NCBI GenBank assembly: GCA_016794525.1
Contig: JAEUJY010000018.1
Location: forward strand, 1-64,000
Direction of reading: 5' to 3'
Source: Myxococcales bacterium
GTDB taxonomy: Bacteria; Myxococcota_A; Polyangia; Haliangiales; Haliangiaceae
Length of the DNA: 64,000 nt
The notes beneath the pieces were generated by a model that was not told the DNA's origin, searched no databases, and saw only the letters and a list, made by a program, of their open reading frames with translations. Position numbers and translations under genes: made by a program. Below are positions 8,876 through 17,759 of the stretch, piece by piece; position 1 is the first letter of the stretch; each line of letters begins with the position of its first letter.

Positions 8876-10422
8876 TCGCCGACCTCGGTCACGTCGAGCG
8901 TTGCCTCCTCGAGGAGCTGGCCGAACTCGTTCTTCACGGTGCCGCTACAGAGCTCATAGGTGACCAGGCTACGCGCGAGATCGAGGCCGGTCTTGTCGGA
9001 GTTCTCGCACGACGTCAGCGAGCCGTACCTGGCGAACAGCGCGACCTTGTCGCGCTTGTACCAGGCCTGGAGGCCTTTGGTGTAGCTGGTCAGCTGTTCG
9101 TCGCCTTCGCGGCGCGCCGCGTCGTTGTCCGGCTTGAACTCGATGATCGTGCAGGTGCTGCCGGTCTTCACGCAGTCGAGGCGACACCCCGATCCCGGGC
9201 GCACGCGGTTGTCGCAGTCGGTGCTCGTGATCTCCAGCTCCGCGTAGGTGCAGCTGCCCTGCAGGTCGAGGTGGCGCTTCTTGCCCCACTCGATCTTGGT
9301 GCGGATCGCTGGGTTGTTGCTGCCGAGCAGCTCGTAGTTCTTGAGCTTCTCGACGTTGGCGAGGTTCTTGTCGAGGCCGGCGATGACCTCCTTGGGCCCC
9401 TTGTACTTCGCCATCTCCTTGGTCGTCGCGCGGCTGCGCAGGCGGTCGGCCTGGCCCAGCGTCGTCCCGTAGACGCTCGCGATCTGGCTGGCCCAGCGGT
9501 CGGCGACCTCCTTCAGCTTGGCCTCGATCTCGTACTCGCCGGTCTTGCACAGCACCTCGCGCAGCGCGTCGCGATCGTCGTCGGAGAACTTGCGCAGCTG
9601 GCGCACCTCGCGCAGCCACGCGTTGTAGTCGCGCTTGAGCTGCGTGACGGTGGCCTTGGTGGTGCCGGTGTAGCGGCCCAGCTCATCGAGCGCCTTGACG
9701 ATGTCGGGGTGCTTCTCGCCCAGCGCCAGGCGCCCGCACGCCGCCGTCGCGCCCTTGTACCGCTCGCCCCAGTAACCCTGCATCCCGCTCGCCGCGTAGC
9801 CGAACGCCGAGGACACGTAGGACCACCGGTCCTCGCTCACCAAGAACCGCGCATAGCCCGCCGCCCGCTGCATCTCGCCGTCGTTGTCCTTCAGCTTGCC
9901 CATCGTCTCGTCCCAGGTCCGCCCCAGCGTCTTCCCGAGCTCGGTGAGCTTCGCCGGGGCCTCGTCAGCCGCCGCCGCGTCAGGATCGCCCACGTAACCG
10001 CGGATCGTCGCTTGCAGCGACGCCTCGTCGGCCGCGCACCGGTCGGCGACGCCGTCCGCGCGGCGCTGCCCTTCCTTCATCCGCTTGAGGTACTGCGCCG
10101 CGTCGCGGAAGGTGTCGACGTACCCGGGGTAGTACGACACCACCCGCTGCGCGCGCGAGTCGTCGCCCTTCACGCCGTCGAGCCGCCCCACCAGATCGCG
10201 CACCTCGCGCGCCGCGTACAGCGCGTCATCGAGATCGCCGACATCCGAGTCCGATTCGAAGCCCGACAGCTCCGAGGCGATGGTGTCGACCTTGCCGTCG
10301 ATGTCGCGCAGGTAGCTCGCTCGGTCGGATTCGTCGTCCGCCGTCGCGACGCGCGCAACCAGCGCCACCGCGAGCCCCGTCAGCGTCGTCGCCACGAACC
10401 GCCACATCGTCCTGTTCACCAT
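8872..10422 (-). CDS. Secreted protein with C-terminal PD-(D/E)xK nuclease-like domain, candidate effector
   Basis: This 516-residue protein starts MVNRTMWRFVATTLTGLAVA and has a signal peptide ending near ATADDE. The long middle (about 30-360) is charged and helical. The C-terminal domain has D416 (RLDC), then E428 and K430 in CTIIEFKPDND, followed by GDEQLTSYTKGL. That is the D...ExK signature and following Q/Y helix of restriction-endonuclease-like toxin domains. Eight or so Cys in the C-terminal part suggest disulphides and an extracytoplasmic fate. I chose ATG 10422 because the frame opens much earlier only as low-complexity sequence, and because TACGGT lies six bases upstream. Coupling to the DUF3396-like gene supports a toxin/immunity pair. 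Confidence 0.72.
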   Translation of the reverse strand: MVNRTMWRFVATTLTGLAVALVARVATADDESDRASYLRDIDGKVDTIASELSGFESDSDVGDLDDALYAAREVRDLVGRLDGVKGDDSRAQRVVSYYPGYVDTFRDAAQYLKRMKEGQRRADGVADRCAADEASLQATIRGYVGDPDAAAADEAPAKLTELGKTLGRTWDETMGKLKDNDGEMQRAAGYARFLVSEDRWSYVSSAFGYAASGMQGYWGERYKGATAACGRLALGEKHPDIVKALDELGRYTGTTKATVTQLKRDYNAWLREVRQLRKFSDDDRDALREVLCKTGEYEIEAKLKEVADRWASQIASVYGTTLGQADRLRSRATTKEMAKYKGPKEVIAGLDKNLANVEKLKNYELLGSNNPAIRTKIEWGKKRHLDLQGSCTYAELEITSTDCDNRVRPGSGCRLDCVKTGSTCTIIEFKPDNDAARREGDEQLTSYTKGLQAWYKRDKVALFARYGSLTSCENSDKTGLDLARSLVTYELCSGTVKNEFGQLLEEATLDVTEVGE

Positions 10423-10428
10423 GCGGCC

Positions 10429-10434
10429 ACCGTA
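10429..10434 (-). promoter_or_regulatory. -10-like TACGGT, leaderless spacing
   Basis: On the minus strand TACGGT ends six bases before ATG 10422. This supports the chosen start of the secreted nuclease-like protein. Confidence 0.45.
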
Positions 10435-10552
10435 TCCGCGCCAGCGTGGCGGGACCATGACCGCCCAGGGGTGAGCCCGACGGTGATCGCGCCCAGCCGC
10501 AACGACGCGACCGGTACCGGCTCTCGTGCCGCCCGCTGGCCCGCCGCCTCGC

Positions 10553-11221
10553 TCAGCAGCGTCTGCGCGGCGTGGGAGCGACGAACCACGACGCGTCGTA
10601 GCCCCAGTCGGCGATGTCGACCGGCTCGTCGCAGGCGTCGAGGCGGTTCGCGACGACGTAGCCATCGCAGCGCGTGAACTTGCTGTGCAGCGCGTGGCCC
10701 TGCGTCCCGAGCGCGTGCGCGACGGCCGCGAGCGCGGCCCGCAGCCGCGGGGCGTTGCGCGCGCTGAGCACCGGTTGCGGGCGACCGTTCAGATCGAACG
10801 GCAGCCACGCGTCACAGCGCGTGTAGACGGAGACGCTGCTGTGGCCGCCGAGGTCATCGGCGCTGAGGTCGACCAGGCCGGGCGTGGGCCGAGGCGCGAT
10901 GGGTCCCAGGAGCGCGCCGCAGCCCTCGAAGCGGACGTGGCAGAGCGGCGTGGCCCACCAGCGCGAGGTCACGGCGTGCAGCGCGGCAGCGATCGGGTCG
11001 GCGGCGCCGGCGGCCAGGTCGATGCGCAGGTGGCGGCCGGCGACGCGGGCGCTGGCGCGCTCGATGATCAGCAGCTCGGCGGCGCGCAGGAGTGCGGCGA
11101 CGGGCGGCAGCGCGGCGATCGCGCGCGCGAGGGCGGCGTTGGGCGGCCCGCCCGTCAGGCGCGGGCCCGCGACGTCGAAGCGCCAGCTGCCGACGAGGTG
11201 GGGGCTGCGGTCGTCGATCAC
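10553..11221 (-). CDS. Candidate immunity/partner protein, paralogue of the protein at 4613-5269
   Basis: This soluble 222-residue protein starts at GTG 11221. It aligns with the 218-residue protein at 4613-5269 over its whole length: HLVGSWRF at the N-terminus, CDAWLPFDLNGRPQP and SARNAPRL in the middle, and DIADWGYDASWF near the end. It is divergent from the DUF4157-transglutaminase protein at 11384, not cotranscribed with it. It could protect against that effector or be an orphan immunity gene kept after loss of its toxin. No database family is recognised. Confidence 0.72.
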   Translation of the reverse strand: MIDDRSPHLVGSWRFDVAGPRLTGGPPNAALARAIAALPPVAALLRAAELLIIERASARVAGRHLRIDLAAGAADPIAAALHAVTSRWWATPLCHVRFEGCGALLGPIAPRPTPGLVDLSADDLGGHSSVSVYTRCDAWLPFDLNGRPQPVLSARNAPRLRAALAAVAHALGTQGHALHSKFTRCDGYVVANRLDACDEPVDIADWGYDASWFVAPTPRRRC

Positions 11222-11383
11222 GATGCGCCAGGAGACACGAGGTTGCGGTGGCTATCGACCGCTCGCGCCAGCGGTTGCGTGCGGCCGCGCGATCGCGGCG
11301 CGGCCGGGCGTGACCTGCGTCACCACGCGCGTTTCCGCGGGAGCGCGCAACCGCGGGCGCGATCGGCCGATAGCCGGCGCACG

Positions 11384-12847
11384 ATGCCCCGCCAGCACGG
11401 TAGCGACGCTCAGACCACCACCGCGGGCTCCGCGAAGCAGTCCCGCGCCGGCGCCGGGCCGACAGCCGCGACGCGCTACGGCGGCGGCACGCGCCCGGCC
11501 GCGCCAGCGCCCAAGCCGCCGCCGCCGGCCGCGGGCGTGCAGCCGCCGATCGACTTCGACGCGGCGTTCTCGCTGCACCTCGAGCCGGCGAGCGGCGCGG
11601 CGCCGCCGGTCGAGACCGCCGCGGAGGAGGCCGACGCCGACCGCGAGGCCGACGCCATCGTCGCCCGGCTGCCACCCGCGCCCGAGGCGGGCGGGACGTT
11701 CGCGCAGCATCGGCACCGCTTCGAGGCGGCGATGGGCGTGTCCCTCGGTCACGTCCGTGTGCGCGACGGTGACGGCGGTGACAGCGCGCGGCTCGGCGCG
11801 CAGGCGCACAGCGTCGGCGCCGAGATCGCGTTCGCGCCGGGGGAGTTCCGGCCGGGGACACCCGACGGCGACCGGCTGATCGCCCACGAGCTGGCGCACA
11901 CCCAGCAGCCCGCGGGGCCGGTGCGACGCAAGATCATCGTCGGCGGCCACCCCTGGGACGCGCAGGACATCGACCTGTTCCTCGAGCGGCTCAAGGCCAA
12001 GTACCCCGTCGTCGATGCGGCCCCGCCGGACCAGCGCGAGCGCGCGCGCCGTCAGCAGCCGAACGTGAACATGCGGTTGACGCTGCGGCAGATGGGTATG
12101 CAGGACCAGACGCATGAGTTCGCGTCGGTGCTCGAGCTCGAGCGCACGCTCGTGATGCGCGACCGCACGGTCGCGAACCTCGACCAGCCGGCGTCGTGTC
12201 AGTACCCGGACGAGGACGCGCAGCCCAAGCTCGATCCGCGGTACTGGCAGAAGCTCGCGGGCCGGTTCAGCTGGCGCGTGAAGCCCGGCGTGAAGGCGTC
12301 GGCCGCGATCAAGAGCATCTACGAGGAGGGCGACGAGCCGTGGCGGCTGGAGTGCTTCACGATGACCGCGGCGGCGGTCTACAAGGGGCAGCTCGACGCG
12401 ATCGGCGACGCGCAGTTCGACCGGCACCACCCGGCCGGGCTGGTGCTGTCGACCGACAAGACCGTCGGTGGTATCAACGCGCTCGTGCGCGACGGTCTGC
12501 TCGAGGTCGTGTCGGTCGGCTCGGTGGACGAGCTCCTGACCGGCGACTGGGTCTACTTCGGCAACGACCCGCGGTACCGCGAGAAGCACCCCGGCGGATA
12601 CTGGCAGGGCGAGAACACGCTGTGCATGGGCCACTTCGGCGGCGAGGTGCGCTTCCGCGGGTTCGGCGTACAGGACGCGAACGAGGGGGCGATCCGCAAG
12701 GAGCTGGCGGATCAGTTCAACATGGACTCGGCCTCGTTCGAGTCCGACGACCCGCGGCAAACGTTCAAGACGACGCCCGACACGATCCCGGGTCCCCTGC
12801 TCGATCGCGTACGGCGTTCGGCGCGATCGGCAGTGGAGTCGCGATGA
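11384..12847 (+). CDS. DUF4157 protein with C-terminal Bacillus-Tgl-like transglutaminase domain, candidate effector
   Basis: In this 487-residue protein a Pro/Ala-rich head precedes a DUF4157 domain with HELAHTQQ at 168-175. The C-terminal part (about 300-450) follows the spore transglutaminase Tgl pattern: a nucleophile-like C324 in LECFTMTAAAVYKG, then GDWVYFGNDP and YWQGENTLCMG with E410, then FRGFGV. In Bacillus Tgl the corresponding stretch ends in a His-containing HGIGI motif. Here an Arg seems to occupy that place, although a His sits nearby in GHFGG. Transglutaminases crosslink or deamidate Gln side chains. DUF4157 is common on eCIS cargo. I chose ATG 11384 because sequence upstream in the frame is non-coding in character. 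The stop overlaps the next gene (ATGA). Confidence 0.75.
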   Translation: MPRQHGSDAQTTTAGSAKQSRAGAGPTAATRYGGGTRPAAPAPKPPPPAAGVQPPIDFDAAFSLHLEPASGAAPPVETAAEEADADREADAIVARLPPAPEAGGTFAQHRHRFEAAMGVSLGHVRVRDGDGGDSARLGAQAHSVGAEIAFAPGEFRPGTPDGDRLIAHELAHTQQPAGPVRRKIIVGGHPWDAQDIDLFLERLKAKYPVVDAAPPDQRERARRQQPNVNMRLTLRQMGMQDQTHEFASVLELERTLVMRDRTVANLDQPASCQYPDEDAQPKLDPRYWQKLAGRFSWRVKPGVKASAAIKSIYEEGDEPWRLECFTMTAAAVYKGQLDAIGDAQFDRHHPAGLVLSTDKTVGGINALVRDGLLEVVSVGSVDELLTGDWVYFGNDPRYREKHPGGYWQGENTLCMGHFGGEVRFRGFGVQDANEGAIRKELADQFNMDSASFESDDPRQTFKTTPDTIPGPLLDRVRRSARSAVESR

Positions 12848-13818
12848 GGATCAGGTCGTTTACGGTTGCGATCGCATTGGCGGCGTGCGCGCCGCGCGAG
12901 CCGACGTTGCCGCACACGACGATCGCTGGAGACATGGCGGTGCTCGATGCGCACCCGACGCCGGCGCTGGCCGACGAGCTGGTCGCGACCTGGCTGGCGC
13001 GCTCACCGACCCAGATCGCGGCGGCCGTGGAGACGGCGCACCTCGACACGCTGTGCGTGCTGAGCACGGCGCTGGCACGGCGCGGGCGCGTCGACGCGCT
13101 GGACGCTCCGCGGCAGCTGCTGGCGCGGCGTTGCGCCGGGGACCGGAAGTTCTGGGGCGACAACCACGCGGCGCCCGACGCGGCGGCGGCCATCGCGTTG
13201 CGCGGGATGGATCTGGCACGCGCGACCCCGCAGGCGATCGCGGTTGTCGATGCGTTGCTGCCGACGGCGATCACGCGCGCCGTCGCCGACGGAGATGTCG
13301 CGCGGCTGCTCGCGGCCGGGCTGCTGCGCCACGTCGAGCTGGAGGCGTTCCTGGCCATGGCCGATGGCCGCACGGTCTGGCTGCTGGCGCTCGCGCTGCA
13401 GGCGCCGACGGTCGACGACAGCGCCGTGGCGCTGGCGCTGCGGCTGCTCGAGCGCGGCGGCGAGCGCCCCGAGGCGGTCGATCGCATGGCGCTGGCGGCG
13501 ACGCTGGCGGCGCGCTGGAAGGAAGACGGTGCGTACCTCTATCTGAACGACGAGCTGTGGGACAACTCGGGTGACGAGGCGCAGCCACCGCTGATCCGCA
13601 CCGATACCTGGGCGAAGTTCGTGGCGGCGGCCGAGCTGGCGCACGCCGAGGACCGCGTCGCGCCGGCGTGGTGGCGGGCGCGGCCGCTCGCGGAGCGCGC
13701 CGCGCTGGCGGCCGAGAGCCAGGCGCGCCGCTACCGCAACGACCGCGACTGGGCGGCGTGGCTGGTCGAGCAGCAGCGCCAGCTCGCCGCGGGGACGTCG
13801 GCCGCGCCGGCGCGCTGA
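12844..13818 (+). CDS. Lipoprotein coupled to the DUF4157-transglutaminase gene
   Basis: This 324-residue protein begins MRIRSFTVAIALAACAPRE, a lipoprotein signal with lipobox LAAC. The rest is Ala/Leu-rich alpha-helical sequence with repeated charged helices, without a recognised domain. A WKEDGAYLYLNDELWDNSGDE stretch (about residue 225 onward) is the most distinctive part. The ATG overlaps the stop of the effector gene, so the products are made together. A periplasmic membrane-anchored protein in this position could be an immunity protein against self-intoxication or a secretion partner; this is inference. Confidence 0.65.
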   Translation: MRIRSFTVAIALAACAPREPTLPHTTIAGDMAVLDAHPTPALADELVATWLARSPTQIAAAVETAHLDTLCVLSTALARRGRVDALDAPRQLLARRCAGDRKFWGDNHAAPDAAAAIALRGMDLARATPQAIAVVDALLPTAITRAVADGDVARLLAAGLLRHVELEAFLAMADGRTVWLLALALQAPTVDDSAVALALRLLERGGERPEAVDRMALAATLAARWKEDGAYLYLNDELWDNSGDEAQPPLIRTDTWAKFVAAAELAHAEDRVAPAWWRARPLAERAALAAESQARRYRNDRDWAAWLVEQQRQLAAGTSAAPAR

Positions 13819-13882
13819 CGGTGCGCGCCCGCGACGTCGCCGGGTCGGCATTCCGCCGCTGGCCACGATCAGACGGATCGAC

Positions 13883-13888
13883 TAGGGT
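13883..13888 (+). promoter_or_regulatory. -10-like TAGGGT, leaderless spacing
   Basis: TAGGGT ends six bases before ATG 13895. TGGCCA at 13860-13865 is a possible weak -35 at 17 bases. Confidence 0.5.
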
Positions 13889-13894
13889 GCGCGC

Positions 13895-16800
13895 ATGCGG
13901 TTGGATGAGGCGTTGACGGTGGCGGGGTTGAGGGCGGCGGCGGGGTCGACGGCGTTCGAGCGCGGGCGCGACTACTACGCGCGCGGCGCGGTGCGCGACC
14001 TCGAGGTCGAGGCGGAGGCGGCGCGGGCGACCGTGGTCGGCGGCACGCGGTACCGGACCGAGCTAGCGTGGTCGGGCGGCGGCCTGCGATCGCGCTGCTC
14101 GTGCCCGTACGACTGGGGCACCGTGTGCAAGCACGTCGTGGCGCTGGGGCTGGCGGTGCTCGACCGCGCGCCGCGGGCGGCGCCGCCGCCGGGCGAGCGG
14201 GTCGGGTTCGCGTCGCGCGAGGCGCTCGAGGCGTGGGCGGCGGAGCGGCAGGTGGCGCACGCGCTGGCGCGGCCGGCCGCGACGCTCGCCGACCGCATCG
14301 CGGTGGCGCCGGGGTGGCTGTTCATCGGCGGACGGACGGTGGCCGACGTGGCGGTGGCGACGACGGCGGTCGAGCCGCCGGCGGTGGCGGCGGCGCGGGT
14401 CGCGGTGGCCCGGGCGGCGTGCGCGGCGCTCGAGGACGAGGCGGCGCTGGTGCGGGCCGGCCTCGAGGACGAGGCGCGGCTCCTGGCGACGACGCCCGCG
14501 CCCGAGCGGACGCTCGCGTGGCGCCGCGTGCTGGCGGCGCGGGCCGCGGTCCGCGCGGTGGTGCCGCCGCGGGGGCCGGCGGCGTTCGCGGGCGCGCGGC
14601 TGGAGCTCGACGGCAGCGACGCGACGATGGTGCGGTGGGCCGAGCGCGTGGCCGCCGTGGCGGTGCGCTGGCAGGGCGACGCCACGCGCGGCTCGTGCAC
14701 GTGCCAATCGGGACCGCGGCTGCCGACGTACGACGACGACTTCGACGGCGCGCTCGGGCCCGACGGCGCGGTGACGAGCATCGCGCGCCACGCGACGCCC
14801 GAGGCGCTGCCGCGCTGCGTGCACGTGCTGGCCGCGCTCGACGCGATGCTGCGGACGCTGGCCGGCGACGACGAGGCGGCGGCGCGCGCGCTGGCGGCGG
14901 TGATCGAGCGCGAGCCGTGGCAGCTGGTGCTGGCGCACCTCGAGCAGCTCGACGCGCCGGCCGCCGGCGTGAAGACCGGTGAGGTGTGGTGGCGGCTGCG
15001 CGAGCGCTACGGGCACCTCGAGCTGGTCCCAACGATCCGCAAGCCCCAGGGGCGCGGGCTGTCGCGCGGCAGCGCGATCACGCCGTTCGATCTGCGCAGC
15101 GGGCGGTACGACGTGGCGCCGGTCGACCGCACCGCCGGCGCCGCGCTCGAATCGTACGGGTCGCCGATGGCGCCGCAGGTGCGCGCGGCGCTGGTGATGT
15201 TGATCGGCCACCCGCGGGTGGTGGCCGACGACCGCGAGCTGACGCCGATCGCGGTCCGGCGCGCGCCGCTGACCTTCGAGCTGGTCGCCGATGGCGACGC
15301 GCTGCGCCTGGTGCCGTCCGTCGCCGGGCGGCCGCTGTCGCCGGCGGCGCAGGCCACGCTGACGCGCGCGGGCGGCGCCGGCGTGGACTTCCGCCCGGCC
15401 GACGGCGCGTGCCTGGTGATCGACGCCGACGCGCGCGCGGTGCGCTTGCTGGCCGCGCTCGAGCGCTACGGCGACCGCTTCCCACCGACCGCCCACGCTG
15501 CGTTGCTCGACAAGCTGGCGGCGGTCGACGACCGGCTGCCGGTGGCGGTGCCGCCGGCGCTGCTGGGCGCGCCGTGGGCCGACGCGCCGGTGGTGGTGCT
15601 GCGGGTGCGGCTCGATCCCGCGGGTGGGCTGGCGCTGGAGGCCTGGATCCGGCCGGCGGCCGACGCGCCGCTGGTGACGCCGGGCGAAGGGCGCGAGGTG
15701 CTGCCGCTGGTGCGCGATGGCCAGCGCGGTCACGTGCGGCGCGACCTGATCGACGAGCCGGCGCGGGTGGCGCGGGCGCTCGCGGCGCTGCCGGTGGCCC
15801 CGACCGCCGACGACAGCGGCGCGCGCTGGCGCTACCGGGTCGCCGACGGCGATCAGGCGCTGGCGCTGGCCACTGAGCTCGACGCGCTGCCGGCGGGCGT
15901 GATCGCGGAGTGGGTGGCGCGCCGGCCGACGGTGCGCCGCGGCGTGACGGCGGCGGCGCTAACGTTGCGGGTGACCGAGAAGCGCGACTGGCTCGACGTG
16001 GAGGGCATGGTCACGGTCGATGGCGAGGCGGTCGACCTGGCGGGGCTGATCGAGGCGGCGCGGGCGCAGCGGCGGTTCGTGCAGGTCGGCCCCGATCGCT
16101 GGCTCGAGCTGGCCGACGCGCTGCGCGCGCAGCTGGCGCGGCTGGCCGCCCATCGCACCAAGGTCCGCGGCCAGCTGGTGAACACGGTGGCCGCGATGCC
16201 GGCGATGCTGGCGCTGGCCGACGCCGGCGCGACGATCGACGGCTCGGCGAAGTGGGCGGCGCTGCTGGCGCGGGTGCGGGACGCCGAGCGCAGCGAGCCG
16301 CCGGTGCCACGCGGCCTGACGGCGACGCTGCGCGACTACCAGCGCGACGGCTACGCGTGGATGAGCCGGCTGGCGGCGTGGGGCGCGGGGGGCGTCCTGG
16401 CCGACGACATGGGCCTGGGCAAGACGGTCCAGACCATCGCGCTCCTGTGCGCGCGCGCCAGCCAGGGGGCCGCGCTGGTGATCGCGCCGACCTCGGTCGC
16501 CACCAACTGGATGATCGAGCTGGCGCGGTTCGCGCCGAAGCTCCGGGCCCAGCTCCTGGGCGACCAGGGCGCGCGGGCCGAGGTGATCGACGGCGCCCGC
16601 GCCGGCGACGTGATCGTCGTCAGCTACGCGCTCCTGCACCGCGAGCGCGCGCGGCTGACCGCGCGTCGGTTCGCGACGGTGATCTTCGACGAGGCCCAGG
16701 CGATCAAGAACGCGTCGACCCAGCGATCGCAGGCCGCGCGCGCGCTCGACGCCGAGTTCCGGATCGCGCTCACCGGCACGCCGGTCGAGAACCGGGTCAG

Positions 16801-17755
16801 CGAGCTGTGGGCGATCTTCGCCGCGGTCTACCCGCCGCTGTTCGGGCCCTGGGAGCACTTCCGCGACACCTACGCGGTGCCGATCGACCGCGACCGCAGC
16901 GCGGCGGCCCAGGCCGAGCTGGCGCTCGCGTTGCGCCCGTTCGTGCTGCGGCGACGCAAGGGCGAGGTCGCCCGCGAGCTCCCGGCCCGCACCGAGATCG
17001 CGCTGACGATCCCGCCGTCGGACGGCGAGGCCGCGCTGTACGAGCAGGTGCGGCTGGCGGCGATCGCCAAGCTCGACAAGGCGTTGCCCGAGCTGGGCGT
17101 CAACGAGCAGCGCATCCAGATCCTCGCCGAGCTGACCCGGCTGCGGCTGGCGGCGTGCCACCCCCGGCTGCACGACCCCGAGAGCGAGGTGCCGTCGTCG
17201 AAGCTCGAGCGGCTGCTCGAGCTGCTCGAGGAGCTGCGCGCCGAGGGTCACCGCGCGCTGGTGTTCTCGCAGTTCGTCGGGCACCTGGCGCTGGTGCGCG
17301 CGGCGCTCGACGCCGCCGGGATCAGCTACCAGTACCTCGACGGCGCGACGCCGGTGGCGCTGCGCGGCGCGCGGGTGGCGGCGTTCCAGGCCGGCGACGG
17401 CGACGTGTTCCTGATCTCGCTGAAGGCCGGCGGCACCGGGCTCAACCTCACCGCCGCCGACTACGTGATCCACCTCGACCCGTGGTGGAACCCGGCGGTC
17501 GAAGACCAGGCCAGCGATCGCGCCCACCGCATCGGCCAGACCAAGCCGGTGACGATCTACCGGCTGGTGGCGGCCGGTACGATCGAGGCCAAGATCCTCG
17601 AGCTGCACGCCGCCAAGCGCGACCTGGCGGCGGCGGTGCTCGACGGCACCGACGGGGCGCTCCGCACGACCAGCGCCGAGCTGCTGGCGCTGCTCGGGGC
17701 GGCGCCGGCGACGCCCGCGGCCGCTCCCGCGCGACGCGCCCGCGCGGCGCGCTGA
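13895..17755 (+). CDS. SWIM zinc-finger/SNF2-family helicase
   Basis: This 1286-residue Swi2/Snf2-type ATPase has an N-terminal SWIM finger (CSCPYDWGTVCKH, about 69-81) with the CxCx(n)CxH ligands. A long middle region contains a second Cys-rich patch (SCTCQSG, about 267). The ATPase starts near 810: motif I DDMGLGKTVQT (about 836), motif II DEAQ (about 931), motif III LTGTPVENR, and in lobe two SLKAGGTGLNLT and QASDRAHRIGQ (about 1204). Such proteins translocate on DNA to remodel protein-DNA complexes. The exact substrate of bacterial SWIM/SNF2 proteins is mostly unknown. It is monocistronic; its ATG is six bases after TAGGGT. The gene downstream is convergent, four bases away. Confidence 0.9.
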   Translation: MRLDEALTVAGLRAAAGSTAFERGRDYYARGAVRDLEVEAEAARATVVGGTRYRTELAWSGGGLRSRCSCPYDWGTVCKHVVALGLAVLDRAPRAAPPPGERVGFASREALEAWAAERQVAHALARPAATLADRIAVAPGWLFIGGRTVADVAVATTAVEPPAVAAARVAVARAACAALEDEAALVRAGLEDEARLLATTPAPERTLAWRRVLAARAAVRAVVPPRGPAAFAGARLELDGSDATMVRWAERVAAVAVRWQGDATRGSCTCQSGPRLPTYDDDFDGALGPDGAVTSIARHATPEALPRCVHVLAALDAMLRTLAGDDEAAARALAAVIEREPWQLVLAHLEQLDAPAAGVKTGEVWWRLRERYGHLELVPTIRKPQGRGLSRGSAITPFDLRSGRYDVAPVDRTAGAALESYGSPMAPQVRAALVMLIGHPRVVADDRELTPIAVRRAPLTFELVADGDALRLVPSVAGRPLSPAAQATLTRAGGAGVDFRPADGACLVIDADARAVRLLAALERYGDRFPPTAHAALLDKLAAVDDRLPVAVPPALLGAPWADAPVVVLRVRLDPAGGLALEAWIRPAADAPLVTPGEGREVLPLVRDGQRGHVRRDLIDEPARVARALAALPVAPTADDSGARWRYRVADGDQALALATELDALPAGVIAEWVARRPTVRRGVTAAALTLRVTEKRDWLDVEGMVTVDGEAVDLAGLIEAARAQRRFVQVGPDRWLELADALRAQLARLAAHRTKVRGQLVNTVAAMPAMLALADAGATIDGSAKWAALLARVRDAERSEPPVPRGLTATLRDYQRDGYAWMSRLAAWGAGGVLADDMGLGKTVQTIALLCARASQGAALVIAPTSVATNWMIELARFAPKLRAQLLGDQGARAEVIDGARAGDVIVVSYALLHRERARLTARRFATVIFDEAQAIKNASTQRSQAARALDAEFRIALTGTPVENRVSELWAIFAAVYPPLFGPWEHFRDTYAVPIDRDRSAAAQAELALALRPFVLRRRKGEVARELPARTEIALTIPPSDGEAALYEQVRLAAIAKLDKALPELGVNEQRIQILAELTRLRLAACHPRLHDPESEVPSSKLERLLELLEELRAEGHRALVFSQFVGHLALVRAALDAAGISYQYLDGATPVALRGARVAAFQAGDGDVFLISLKAGGTGLNLTAADYVIHLDPWWNPAVEDQASDRAHRIGQTKPVTIYRLVAAGTIEAKILELHAAKRDLAAAVLDGTDGALRTTSAELLALLGAAPATPAAAPARRARAAR

Positions 17756-17759
17756 GCGA

